A stretch of DNA of 64,000 nt from JBBTQS01 sp964627055. Lineage in GTDB: Bacteria > Patescibacteriota > Patescibacteriia > Magasanikbacterales > JBBTQS01. The notes beneath the pieces are model-generated. The model made no database searches. It was given only the letters and a program-made list of their open reading frames with translations, and had not been told where the DNA came from. Below are positions 50,578 to 59,306 of the stretch, piece after piece. The translations under genes and the position numbers were made by a program. Location: the NCBI GenBank assembly GCA_964627055.1, contig CAZVGV010000002.1:1-64000 (forward strand), written 5' to 3'. Positions within the stretch are counted from its first letter, which is position 1, and each line of letters starts with the position of its first letter.

Positions 50578-53500
50578 TTAGCGCGTACCTGGGATGATGG
50601 TGTAATCAACGAAGTAGGCGTCGGGAACATCTACGACCTTCTTTGCCCAACCAGCACCATAAAGTTCAATCGCTCGAGCTTCTGTAGACACCCACTGCAA
50701 TGTTGCCTCTGCAACAATCGCATAGACCTTAGGCACGGTCGTAATCTTGATGAGATACGTGCCTGGTTTGATTGTCATATTCTTCCCGAGAGCAAATGTT
50801 GCAAGCTGAGCTGTGGTAATCGTTTTTACCTTGCTAAAGTCTTTACCGTACCAACTGCTATATACCGTCTCTGTTGGGAATGCTCGTCGTGTGCCAGTAG
50901 CATCAATGAAGTAGACAGCGCTATTGCCAGCAACCTTCACCAGATCCCCCACGCTCAAACCAAATGGAATAATCACCCCTGGATTTGGCACTGTGTTCTG
51001 TGGAGCAGAAGGCTCTGATGGTGGCGCAGCAGGAGTAGCAGATGCCACGAGAGCAATTGTCGCTACAGCAACCTTCGATACAGAACCATCGCCATACGCG
51101 AGCTTCGCGTAGACAGTCTTCGTTCCCAATTGGCTACTGAGTTGATAGGAAAGTGTTGCAGCATACGGCTGCCAAACTCCGCCAATAAACTCTGGATTTT
51201 CACTCAATGCTACTTCAACAGGCGAACCAGACGGTTGGAAGGCAACGGTGACCGTGGAGACACTGGTCATGGCTGCTCCTCCATTGAGACTCATCACGGG
51301 AGCAGAGGGTTGACTGCTCGTCTGCCCTGACCCGAATGCTGTTCCAGATGATGATGCAGCTGCAAGTGAAGCTGCGACAGTGGTTGTGGCTGCATCAGTG
51401 CTATCCTTGCTATCAATATACGCCACTTCCAATTCACCTGAGCTAGAGATTTCTAGAATCCCGTTCTCAGCAGCTACAGTGCCTGTGTTCTGAATTGTCA
51501 CTGAACCCAAGAAGATACCAGTAGCTACTCCAGTTTCGGTCATGGTTATTGTCTCAGCATCTCCATCATCACTGTAGACACGTATTGTGGAAAGAGTGTT
51601 CTGCGATGTTCCACTCAAATTCGCATCCAAATCTGTAACACTCACGTAGAGAGAACCATTGCTCTGATATGCAACAGCAGTAAGTTCTGATCCAGAACTA
51701 TTCGCAAAAATAAGACTTTCGTGTGGACGTTTGATAATTCCAGTTTCGGTAATTGTACCGCTATTCACGATGGTTCCAACAGATGGAACTGTCAGATACA
51801 CACCACCACTAATGACCAACGTTGTGCCCGAAGTAACTGTCAATGTTCGCATAACTGTCGAACTCGACGTGAGCGTAAACGAAGATCCCGATGAATCAAG
51901 TGTCAAACTACCTGCATACACCGTACCGCTTGGAATGGTGCCACTCCCAGTAAATCGCACAGTACTTGTGCTCTGGAAACTGTACTGATTGGCAGCTGCA
52001 GCAATCATCTTTTCACTTCCTGTAGTTGTAATTGTGAGCGTTCCTCCATCCACTCGAACATACCCCAATGAGGTTGTCACCGAGGGACGCTCAACGGTCA
52101 ATGAATACCCAGCCGGAATGATCATGGTGCTTGATACCGCGATCTTACCTAGACTCATAGTACCCGCGCTTGCGCCGACCAACTGTTGTGTACCTGAAAC
52201 CGTAGTAAGAATTGTTGTGGTGGCAGTTCCTGGCGTCCAACTCCCAGCTGCTGTCATGAGTGCATTACCTCTGAAGGAGACACCCGTAGTCCCTGATGGG
52301 AGCAAGATACTTGTTGAAGCTCCCGAAACCAGGAAATCACCCGAAACAATCATTGGCACGTTCATTGAACTGAAGTCGAGTGTACCAGTTGCAACAGTTA
52401 CATCCACCACGTTCCAGTAGAACATGACATTCGATGGGGACGAACCCACCGACGTTGTACCTGGGAAAAGCGTTCCAGATGACTTGCGAATATGGACATC
52501 ATCGAACTGAGCTGTCGAAGAAACAAACTGGTCTCCAGTACCATCAAAAATTATGGTGTTTGTGCCTGCAGTTACACCCGTACCCCCAATTTTCTGTGTA
52601 AAGTTACCACCTACATTGAACTGACCAGTACCCCACTTGAGTGCGAGATAGGTGCCCGGTGCACACGTACCTGCTTGTGTATTATCGAGCAGCACTGTTC
52701 CATCCGCATCGAGCTGCGCATTCTTGGTGCGAAAATCTGCAATTCCTTTTGTAACGCGCAAGTGTGTTGTACCAAGTCCACCTGAGAAGATCACTGTGTT
52801 CGCAGCACTGCACGAGCCTTCGATCAAGAATGTACCATTGAACTTGTGATCTACTGTCGAAGTCACATAGTACGTACTCGCAGTATTGGGACCAAAAGTA
52901 TACGTTGTACTCGCAGTACTCAACGACGCACTTGCACCAATCTGAATATTGTTATCAAACGTCACTGCCCCAGTACCCAGCATCAGTCCCGCATCCGCAT
53001 CGTCAGCCACTACCATCGCGCTCATCATTTGGAATGGGATATTGTTGGTCTGCATATCCAGCACTCCATTGGTTATCGTAAGCGAGCAGTAGACCGCAAG
53101 TGCATCTGTATCCACCAATACAGTATCTGTAGATCCACCAGTTGTATTGTTGATTTCTACATCACAATACCCACTCGAAGCACCGGGTCTAAATGTCTGT
53201 GCACCTGATGTACCCGCAAAAGTCAACGCGTACATGTGTGCCTCATTGAGCACCAAGGTACCCCCATTAATGAGCCAATCACCCTTAACGGTTGTTTCAC
53301 TCGCCGGCAAATACGTACCCGAGTTGAGCACCAAATCATCATTGAACACCTCTGTACCACTACCAAATGTAGTTGTCACTGTTCCACCTGCGACCGTCAT
53401 TGCACCATTGGCTGTCAACGTATGCGTCGCGATGTTGAATGTGCCTGCGGCAATTGTGGAAGACGCAATGGTTGCACTGGCGCCCAACGTAATTGTGCCT

Positions 53501-53781
53501 GTGTACCCAGATTCAACACGCACAACAAGGTTGCTATAACTTGAGGCAAATGTAGAATCCCAGGTTGCGTTAGATGCTGATGTGCCATTGAAAAGAATGG
53601 TATCCCCATCTGTTGGCAGCGTATTACTGTCCCAGTTTGCAGCAGTACTCATGTTGCCGCTTCCATCCCATGTCTTAGTCGCAGCGTGGGCATTTCCTGA
53701 TGTGCTTAGCAGCAACGCGCAAAAAGCAATAATAGCACCGATTGCGCGCAATCCGTGCCCAGTTTCTGTACTCAGACTCAT
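50578..53781 (-). CDS. Large secreted repetitive surface protein with C-terminal CPR module
   Basis: A 1067-residue protein. A signal peptide (about 1-33, FCALLLSTSGNAHAA) is followed by KTWDGSGNMSTAANWD, the opening of an autotransporter-like beta-helix. Some 700 residues of Gly/Thr/Ser-rich short beta repeats follow, then an Ig-like segment (about 740-900) and a Pro-rich linker. The last about 120 residues are a module repeated in two halves: VYFIDATGTRRAFPTETVY...WYGKDF and KVYAIVAEATLQWV...LYGAGWAKK. I recall this module at the C-terminus of many patescibacterial surface proteins. It is probably adhesive or protective. A promoter lies at 53808-53813. Confidence 0.85.
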   Translation of the reverse strand: MSLSTETGHGLRAIGAIIAFCALLLSTSGNAHAATKTWDGSGNMSTAANWDSNTLPTDGDTILFNGTSASNATWDSTFASSYSNLVVRVESGYTGTITLGASATIASSTIAAGTFNIATHTLTANGAMTVAGGTVTTTFGSGTEVFNDDLVLNSGTYLPASETTVKGDWLINGGTLVLNEAHMYALTFAGTSGAQTFRPGASSGYCDVEINNTTGGSTDTVLVDTDALAVYCSLTITNGVLDMQTNNIPFQMMSAMVVADDADAGLMLGTGAVTFDNNIQIGASASLSTASTTYTFGPNTASTYYVTSTVDHKFNGTFLIEGSCSAANTVIFSGGLGTTHLRVTKGIADFRTKNAQLDADGTVLLDNTQAGTCAPGTYLALKWGTGQFNVGGNFTQKIGGTGVTAGTNTIIFDGTGDQFVSSTAQFDDVHIRKSSGTLFPGTTSVGSSPSNVMFYWNVVDVTVATGTLDFSSMNVPMIVSGDFLVSGASTSILLPSGTTGVSFRGNALMTAAGSWTPGTATTTILTTVSGTQQLVGASAGTMSLGKIAVSSTMIIPAGYSLTVERPSVTTSLGYVRVDGGTLTITTTGSEKMIAAAANQYSFQSTSTVRFTGSGTIPSGTVYAGSLTLDSSGSSFTLTSSSTVMRTLTVTSGTTLVISGGVYLTVPSVGTIVNSGTITETGIIKRPHESLIFANSSGSELTAVAYQSNGSLYVSVTDLDANLSGTSQNTLSTIRVYSDDGDAETITMTETGVATGIFLGSVTIQNTGTVAAENGILEISSSGELEVAYIDSKDSTDAATTTVAASLAAASSSGTAFGSGQTSSQPSAPVMSLNGGAAMTSVSTVTVAFQPSGSPVEVALSENPEFIGGVWQPYAATLSYQLSSQLGTKTVYAKLAYGDGSVSKVAVATIALVASATPAAPPSEPSAPQNTVPNPGVIIPFGLSVGDLVKVAGNSAVYFIDATGTRRAFPTETVYSSWYGKDFSKVKTITTAQLATFALGKNMTIKPGTYLIKITTVPKVYAIVAEATLQWVSTEARAIELYGAGWAKKVVDVPDAYFVDYTIIPGTR

Positions 53782-53807
53782 ACGTTTTTGATTGAATGCA
53801 TGGTACA

Positions 53808-53813
53808 AGTATA
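53808..53813 (-). promoter_or_regulatory. -10 element of the surface protein gene
   Basis: TATACT on the minus strand, 26 bases before ATG 53781. It lies just past the glycosyltransferase stop at 53838. Confidence 0.5.
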
Positions 53814-53837
53814 CCACACAATCCACTCTACTACTCA

Positions 53838-55010
53838 TCACTCCCGGCTGTTTTCTGTGGATAGACCCGTCCCACGTGCATCGTGCAACAACTGTTGCAT
53901 ATCTCGTGAGATAGTATTCCAATCGAATTGTTGCACATGCGCACGCGCTGCCGTGATTATGCAAGAACGAAGCACCTCATCATCACGCAATCGACTGATC
54001 GCTGTCGCAATCGAGTCTGGACTCTTTGGAACACAGAAGAGTCCTGTCTTTTCGTGTGTCACAATATCTGGGATCCCCCCCACTGGTGTTGCAACAACCG
54101 GTAGCCCAGCTGCCTGCGCCTCCAAAAATACATTGCCAAGTCCTTCAGAAAGCGAAGGTCTACAAAATACATCACCCGCATGCAAATACTGCGGAATCTC
54201 GCGGTACCCAACAGCGCCAACAAAATGAACACGATTTGCGATTGTTCCCGCCGCACGGCGCAACGATGATTCAAGTCCGCCGCTTCCTACGATGATGAGA
54301 TGCGTATCCTCTGAGAGCATCGAACAGGCTTCGATCAAATCACGAACTCCGTTCTTTTCGACCAAGCGGGATACTGTAACCACCACCCATGCATCCTCAG
54401 GAATATCCAGCTTCTTTCGCATGACGGAACGCGATGAAGATTCGGCTGCAAAGTGCGCAACATCAACGCCATTAGGAATTACCCTACAATGCGAACCGCT
54501 ATACCCCATTTTTTTCGACCACACTGCCAAGGATTCACTAATAGCATGAAGAGTCGTTGCACGACGAAAGACAGCTCGAACTAACCAAAAAAACCCACGA
54601 GACGCACGACGAATATGCTCCTCACTGTCCCCTTCCTGCACTGACAATACAAACGGTGTGGCGGTGCGAAAACTCGCAACAATTCGAGCTGCAAGCCCAC
54701 CGTAACTGGCCATAATCCCCCACAATATCGCTACATTTGTATGTCGCAATGAGACAAGTGGAGCCACAAGAGGCAAAAGCAATTTGTCGAGCATTGGAAT
54801 ACCAAATCCAATGCGATGGACTTCCACACCATCAACAAGCTCAAACGTCGGCAATCCAGGACGTATGCGTGCACAGTACAGGATCCATCGATACTCTGGG
54901 ATACGCCGAGTCACTTCCTGTACCGCAATCTCCGCTCCGCCGATAAGTGGCAAATAGGCAGTGGAAAAAATCAGTACTGTTTTCTTTGCCTCCCGTGATG
55001 CGACTGACAT
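53838..55010 (-). CDS. GT4-family glycosyltransferase
   Basis: A 390-residue GT-B fold enzyme. The N-terminal YLPLIGGAEIAVQEVTRR and the C-terminal donor site PSLSEGLGNVFLEAQAAG (E-x7-E) with PVVATPVGGIPDIV are typical of GT4 retaining transferases. It transfers a sugar from a nucleotide-sugar donor to a glycan or lipid-linked intermediate on the cytoplasmic side. The UDP-glucuronate decarboxylase-like gene lies 7 bases upstream and probably supplies a donor such as UDP-xylose; that is inference. Confidence 0.9.
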   Translation of the reverse strand: MSVASREAKKTVLIFSTAYLPLIGGAEIAVQEVTRRIPEYRWILYCARIRPGLPTFELVDGVEVHRIGFGIPMLDKLLLPLVAPLVSLRHTNVAILWGIMASYGGLAARIVASFRTATPFVLSVQEGDSEEHIRRASRGFFWLVRAVFRRATTLHAISESLAVWSKKMGYSGSHCRVIPNGVDVAHFAAESSSRSVMRKKLDIPEDAWVVVTVSRLVEKNGVRDLIEACSMLSEDTHLIIVGSGGLESSLRRAAGTIANRVHFVGAVGYREIPQYLHAGDVFCRPSLSEGLGNVFLEAQAAGLPVVATPVGGIPDIVTHEKTGLFCVPKSPDSIATAISRLRDDEVLRSCIITAARAHVQQFDWNTISRDMQQLLHDARGTGLSTENSRE

Positions 55011-55017
55011 ATACGCG

Positions 55018-55980
55018 TTAGGAATGAGTAGAGCGACGCAATTCTTTCTTAAAATAAGCTACGGTCTGTTGCAGTCCCTCACGAAGCGGCACGGTTGGTT
55101 CCCACCCGAGCTCAGTACGTGCACGGGTAATATCAGGCTGTCGACGTTGCGGATCATCTACACGAAACTCACCTGTACACACAATCTGACTTGTGCTCTT
55201 GGTCACAGCCAAAACCTCTTCTGCTAACGCGCGTACGGTACATTCAGACGGGTTTCCCAGGTTGATTGGGCCATGCACTGCTGGGGCACTAGCCATCATA
55301 CGAACCAAACCATCTACCAGATCACGCACATAACAAAAACTGCGCGTCTGGGAACCGTCACCATCCACTCGGATAGACTCCCCCCGAAGTGCTGCAACAA
55401 TAAAGTTACTCACGACACGTCCATCGTCCACCGCCATGTCTGGTCCGTACGTGTTGAAGATGCGCACCACCTTCACGGGTGCCTGATACTGGCGAACGTA
55501 TTCGAAGCATACGGTCTCGGCAAGACGTTTCCCTTCATCATAACAAGCACGGGGACCAATAGGGTTCACGGCACCAACATACGTCTCAGCTTGAGGATGA
55601 ACTTCAGGATCTCCATAGACCTCCGACGTTGAAGTATGGAGGAACGTTGCCTGTTTTGCTTGTGCAAAGGCAAGCAACTGTCTTACACCATCAACACTCG
55701 CTGCAATAGTCTCAAATGGGCGTGCGAAGTATTGTGCTGGTGATGCTGGACACGCCAGGTTATAGATTTCGTGTACCGGCTCACTGATTTTGAGTGGTCG
55801 TACAATATCGTGCTTCTTGAATACAAATCTCCCCGAAGCACGCAGTCCACGCAGTCGCCGTGTATCACCAGTAATCAATGAATCAACACCGATAACACGA
55901 TGTCCTTGTTCCAAAAGTGTCCGAACAAGATGAGTACCGATAAATCCTGCTGCACCTGCGACCACAATGGTTTTTTGCAT
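55018..55980 (-). CDS. NAD-dependent epimerase/dehydratase, UDP-glucuronate decarboxylase-like
   Basis: A 320-residue extended SDR protein. The NAD motif GAAGFIG (9-15) is followed by IYNLACPASPAQYFARPFET, STSEVYGDPEVHPQ and PRACYDEGKRLAE with catalytic Tyr and Lys. These are close to UXS (UDP-glucuronate to UDP-xylose). It lacks an ArnA-type fusion. A related dTDP-glucose dehydratase function is less likely given the PRACYDEGKR site. ATG 55980 (MQKTIV) is preferred over the GTG two codons upstream. It is the first gene of the pair with the GT4 enzyme. Confidence 0.88.
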   Translation of the reverse strand: MQKTIVVAGAAGFIGTHLVRTLLEQGHRVIGVDSLITGDTRRLRGLRASGRFVFKKHDIVRPLKISEPVHEIYNLACPASPAQYFARPFETIAASVDGVRQLLAFAQAKQATFLHTSTSEVYGDPEVHPQAETYVGAVNPIGPRACYDEGKRLAETVCFEYVRQYQAPVKVVRIFNTYGPDMAVDDGRVVSNFIVAALRGESIRVDGDGSQTRSFCYVRDLVDGLVRMMASAPAVHGPINLGNPSECTVRALAEEVLAVTKSTSQIVCTGEFRVDDPQRRQPDITRARTELGWEPTVPLREGLQQTVAYFKKELRRSTHS

Positions 55981-56042
55981 AGACACTTGATTCTCTGTAT
56001 GATGCTAACTACACCACATTTCTTGGCAAAAGTAAACAAAAT

Positions 56043-57230
56043 ATGCGCGCCACACCTGCCAACCTTCCTCGCATCACACTAGGTCTTCTCATAACGCAGG
56101 GACACTGGGGCGGAGCGCAGAGATATGTCTTTGATCTCGCCACTAGTCTTGCCCCTGAAATGCGAGTGATTGTTGGTGTTGGATCGCCCAACAGAGGTAC
56201 GGAATTACAAGCGCGTCTTGCCGCATGGAATGCTACGCACCCCGCCACACCTATTGAAGTACAGCAACTCACACACCTCGTCCGAGAAATTGCTCCATGG
56301 CAAGACCTCCGCGCACTACGAGAGATTCGTCAGTTCGTCACTCGCAACCGTATCTCCATCTTGCACTGTAACAGTGCCAAGGCCTCAGTCATCGGGTCTC
56401 TAGCCCTCCTTGGAAGCAACGTTCGTCGTGTTATTACAATACATGGATTCACGCACACTGAACCACTTTCTACTCTACGAGCTCTGTTCTACCGGGAACT
56501 CGAACGCATCGCAACGAGATCTGTTGACCTTGTGATCTGTCCAGATGTAGCTTCCTACACGATTGCTCACGACCAATTTCATATCCCAGAAAAGAAACTG
56601 GCATGTATTCCACATACTATCGAAGAGCCGGCATTCCTCTCGCGCAAAGACGCACGCAGCGAACTCAGTCGCAGGTGTGGTGTGCCTATACCGCCGACCA
56701 CACACGTCATCGGCTCGATCGCCAATCTGTACCACGTAAAGAATCACGCACTACTCCTCGAGAGTTTTGCAGAACTTGCACACACTGATCGAGACGCATT
56801 GTGTATCATCATCGGCGAAGGAAACGAACGCGCAGCACTTGAACGTCTGCGGGCAAGTCTAGCCTGTGCACACCGCATATTTTTTCTCGGGGCGATTGAC
56901 AATGCAGCGACACTCCTGCGTGGCTTTGATGTATTTGCTCTCACCTCCCATAAGGAAGGATATCCGTATGCGCTCTTAGAGGCCCGCGCTGCGGGAATCC
57001 CCATCGTTGCACGTGCTGTCGGTGGCTGTGCTGAAATTCTCAAGGACATAGCAACTGCGACCTGCCTCACAACTGCTCACGCCCCGGCTATAGCACAAGC
57101 GCTGCAAGCAGCATTGCAAAACACCACGTCTCCTGCCGCACACTTTTCGCGTAACCGTATGCAAGATGCGACAAAAGAACGGTATCTCGCGCTAATCACG
57201 GATAAGCTTCTCGTAAAAGGTAACGAGTGA
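56043..57230 (+). CDS. GT4-family glycosyltransferase
   Basis: A 395-residue GT-B enzyme. It begins LGLLITQGHWGGAQRYVFDLA, has LVICPDVASYTIAHDQF and RVITIHGFTHTEP, and its donor-binding end reads SHKEGYPYALLEARAAG then PIVARAVGGCAEIL. It likely builds a surface glycan. The last 39 bases overlap the convergent end of the first O-antigen ligase gene. It is divergent from the UDP-glucuronate decarboxylase-like gene. Substrate is unknown. Confidence 0.9.
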   Translation: MRATPANLPRITLGLLITQGHWGGAQRYVFDLATSLAPEMRVIVGVGSPNRGTELQARLAAWNATHPATPIEVQQLTHLVREIAPWQDLRALREIRQFVTRNRISILHCNSAKASVIGSLALLGSNVRRVITIHGFTHTEPLSTLRALFYRELERIATRSVDLVICPDVASYTIAHDQFHIPEKKLACIPHTIEEPAFLSRKDARSELSRRCGVPIPPTTHVIGSIANLYHVKNHALLLESFAELAHTDRDALCIIIGEGNERAALERLRASLACAHRIFFLGAIDNAATLLRGFDVFALTSHKEGYPYALLEARAAGIPIVARAVGGCAEILKDIATATCLTTAHAPAIAQALQAALQNTTSPAAHFSRNRMQDATKERYLALITDKLLVKGNE

Positions 57231-59297
57231 TTGATCTTGCACTCGCTTGGCCATTTCAATAGCAGTCTTTCTCGCCATTTCAGTCATAGTCTCTGGTCGA
57301 CGTGTTGTCGCGTCCTTGAACATCTTTACAGAGGAGGTGGCGTCATCAAAAGCAGTATACAACAATCCCGCTCTCCAATATGACTGCCCGATACTTGGAT
57401 CAAGAGCAATCGCCTCAAGCATTGCCGCCTCTGCTGCGACCTTGTTCCGTAACACGAGGTGCGCCTGAGCTACTTCGTACAAGAGTTGCTGACGCTTCGG
57501 AGAAAGTAATCGTGCCTCCTCAAGCTGTTGGAGTGCTGCATACTGCTTCGCAGCATTATTAGTAATGATCGCTTCCTGCTGCAACAGTTGCGCACGCAAA
57601 ATCGCTATACGTAGTTCATATGGACGTTTTTGCAGCTGCTGTTCAAGATCCGCAAGTACAATAGCGTAGGTTTCGTTATACACGGCACGCGCCAACGCTG
57701 CATTTGCGTCAGTTGATGTATTAAGGATACGAAGAAGTGCTGTTGCAAACTCACGTACAATATCATCGTCATGAGGCGAGTCATACGTCTTGGCCTGCGC
57801 ATACTGACGCATAGCCTCGCGAATATATGGCACCGAACGCTGCACATTAGGATTTGCCTGTGCCACAGAGAGATATTGCAATGCAGCAAGTGTTGCGGTA
57901 TTTGCACGAGATGTGCGGATATTTCCCTGATACAGCAGCACAACTGCGGCGACGACAAGCACGGCAACCGGCCACGAAGCAGCAACTCGCGTTGGCTGCA
58001 TACGAGGCAACTCCACTTCACCCAACGCACTTCGTCGGTCAATATAGGCCAACAAGATGAACCAAGCGAGATACGAAGTGACGTTATCAAACACAAACAA
58101 GTTGTGTACAAAGTAGGCGATTAAAAAGAGCTGAAGCGCGAGCGATTCACCCCAGTCCTCTCGACCAATACGAACCGCACCAAGATATGCGCAGATAAAT
58201 AGCGCAAAGTATGCACTAAGCCCGACAACACCCTGTGTAGTAAGTGTATTAAAAACAATATTATGCGCGTTATCAAACCAGGTTTCTGAATCACCAAACC
58301 GTAAAAACTCAGGATTGAAATGTTGATTGAACGCAAAATAAAATGTATTAAGTCCCCATCCTTGGATCGGATGATCCTTCCATGCTTGCATGGCAAGTGT
58401 CCAGGTCATAATACGCGTTCTACCAGTACCTTCTGTAAGCGACAGATGCGTCATGCGATTCAAAAACGGCTGTTGCACCACAAGCGCAGTATCGCGCGCC
58501 ACCCATAGTCCACCAAGCAGCAACAAAAACAGTGTGCATCCAATACCTGTCCACGTTCGAATACGTTTAGGGGTTTCCTTACGAAGCAACACAATAAGTA
58601 GACCAACCACAACTGCAACCGCAACGCCGATCATCGTTCCACGGGTTTTCGTCGGCAAGATGGTAGCAAGAGCAAGAACGCCGCTGACCATCCACACAAG
58701 ACGCAAATTCTTTCCACGTTCCTTCACCCACAATAACCCAGCGATCAGTGCCAAAAAAAGCGCATATCCACTCACATAGATCGTATTTCCAAGCGTCGAA
58801 CGCACACGATCGCTCCCCTCATTAAGAAGCAAGGTTGGATTCCCTACCTGCATCCACGCGATGCACACAAAAGGAACAGACGCGACCAAAATCCAGATAA
58901 AAAGCGCTCGCCATTCTTTCCATGTCCGGAACACATGTCGCGCAACAATATATAACGCGACATAATGCAGAATAGTAAACAATCCCAACATGCGTTCGTG
59001 ATTGTCCCAAAGACTACGTCGCACATCCACGCTCCACACTGTCGAAACTATACCTGCAACAACAAACCCAAGTACCGCGTACAGCATGGTAGAGCGGCGC
59101 AACTGCGAACGTTCACTCACATACACAGCAAGATACCATCCATAAACGAGTGTCAGGAGTGTAATAAGAATCCGCAAGTACAACACCTTCGGAACTACAA
59201 ACGGGAATACATACGAAGTCGGTGTAACAATAAGTGGTGTGATAAACGCAAGGGCGACTCCCACCTGCAACACGCGCGTCATGAATCGATGAGACAT
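57192..59297 (-). CDS. O-antigen ligase/polymerase-family protein with TPR tail (1)
   Basis: A 701-residue membrane protein with about 12 hydrophobic segments in the first 450 residues. The Wzy/WaaL-type motifs are RTRIMTWTLAMQAWKDHPIQGWG and DNAHNIVFNTL. From about residue 470 the protein is soluble, with TPR-like helices (LALDPSIGQSYWRAGLLYTAF). Such proteins join or polymerise glycans on the outer face of the membrane. It is the third gene of a three-gene series, 9 bases after its neighbour. Confidence 0.88.
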   Translation of the reverse strand: MSHRFMTRVLQVGVALAFITPLIVTPTSYVFPFVVPKVLYLRILITLLTLVYGWYLAVYVSERSQLRRSTMLYAVLGFVVAGIVSTVWSVDVRRSLWDNHERMLGLFTILHYVALYIVARHVFRTWKEWRALFIWILVASVPFVCIAWMQVGNPTLLLNEGSDRVRSTLGNTIYVSGYALFLALIAGLLWVKERGKNLRLVWMVSGVLALATILPTKTRGTMIGVAVAVVVGLLIVLLRKETPKRIRTWTGIGCTLFLLLLGGLWVARDTALVVQQPFLNRMTHLSLTEGTGRTRIMTWTLAMQAWKDHPIQGWGLNTFYFAFNQHFNPEFLRFGDSETWFDNAHNIVFNTLTTQGVVGLSAYFALFICAYLGAVRIGREDWGESLALQLFLIAYFVHNLFVFDNVTSYLAWFILLAYIDRRSALGEVELPRMQPTRVAASWPVAVLVVAAVVLLYQGNIRTSRANTATLAALQYLSVAQANPNVQRSVPYIREAMRQYAQAKTYDSPHDDDIVREFATALLRILNTSTDANAALARAVYNETYAIVLADLEQQLQKRPYELRIAILRAQLLQQEAIITNNAAKQYAALQQLEEARLLSPKRQQLLYEVAQAHLVLRNKVAAEAAMLEAIALDPSIGQSYWRAGLLYTAFDDATSSVKMFKDATTRRPETMTEMARKTAIEMAKRVQDQSLVTFYEKLIRD

Positions 59298-59306
59298 ACC
59301 AATATT

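Noticed and set aside
53147..53539. Plus-strand frames within the repetitive surface protein gene
   Set aside because: They mirror the Thr/Val/Gly-rich repeats of the real minus-strand gene and lack start signals.
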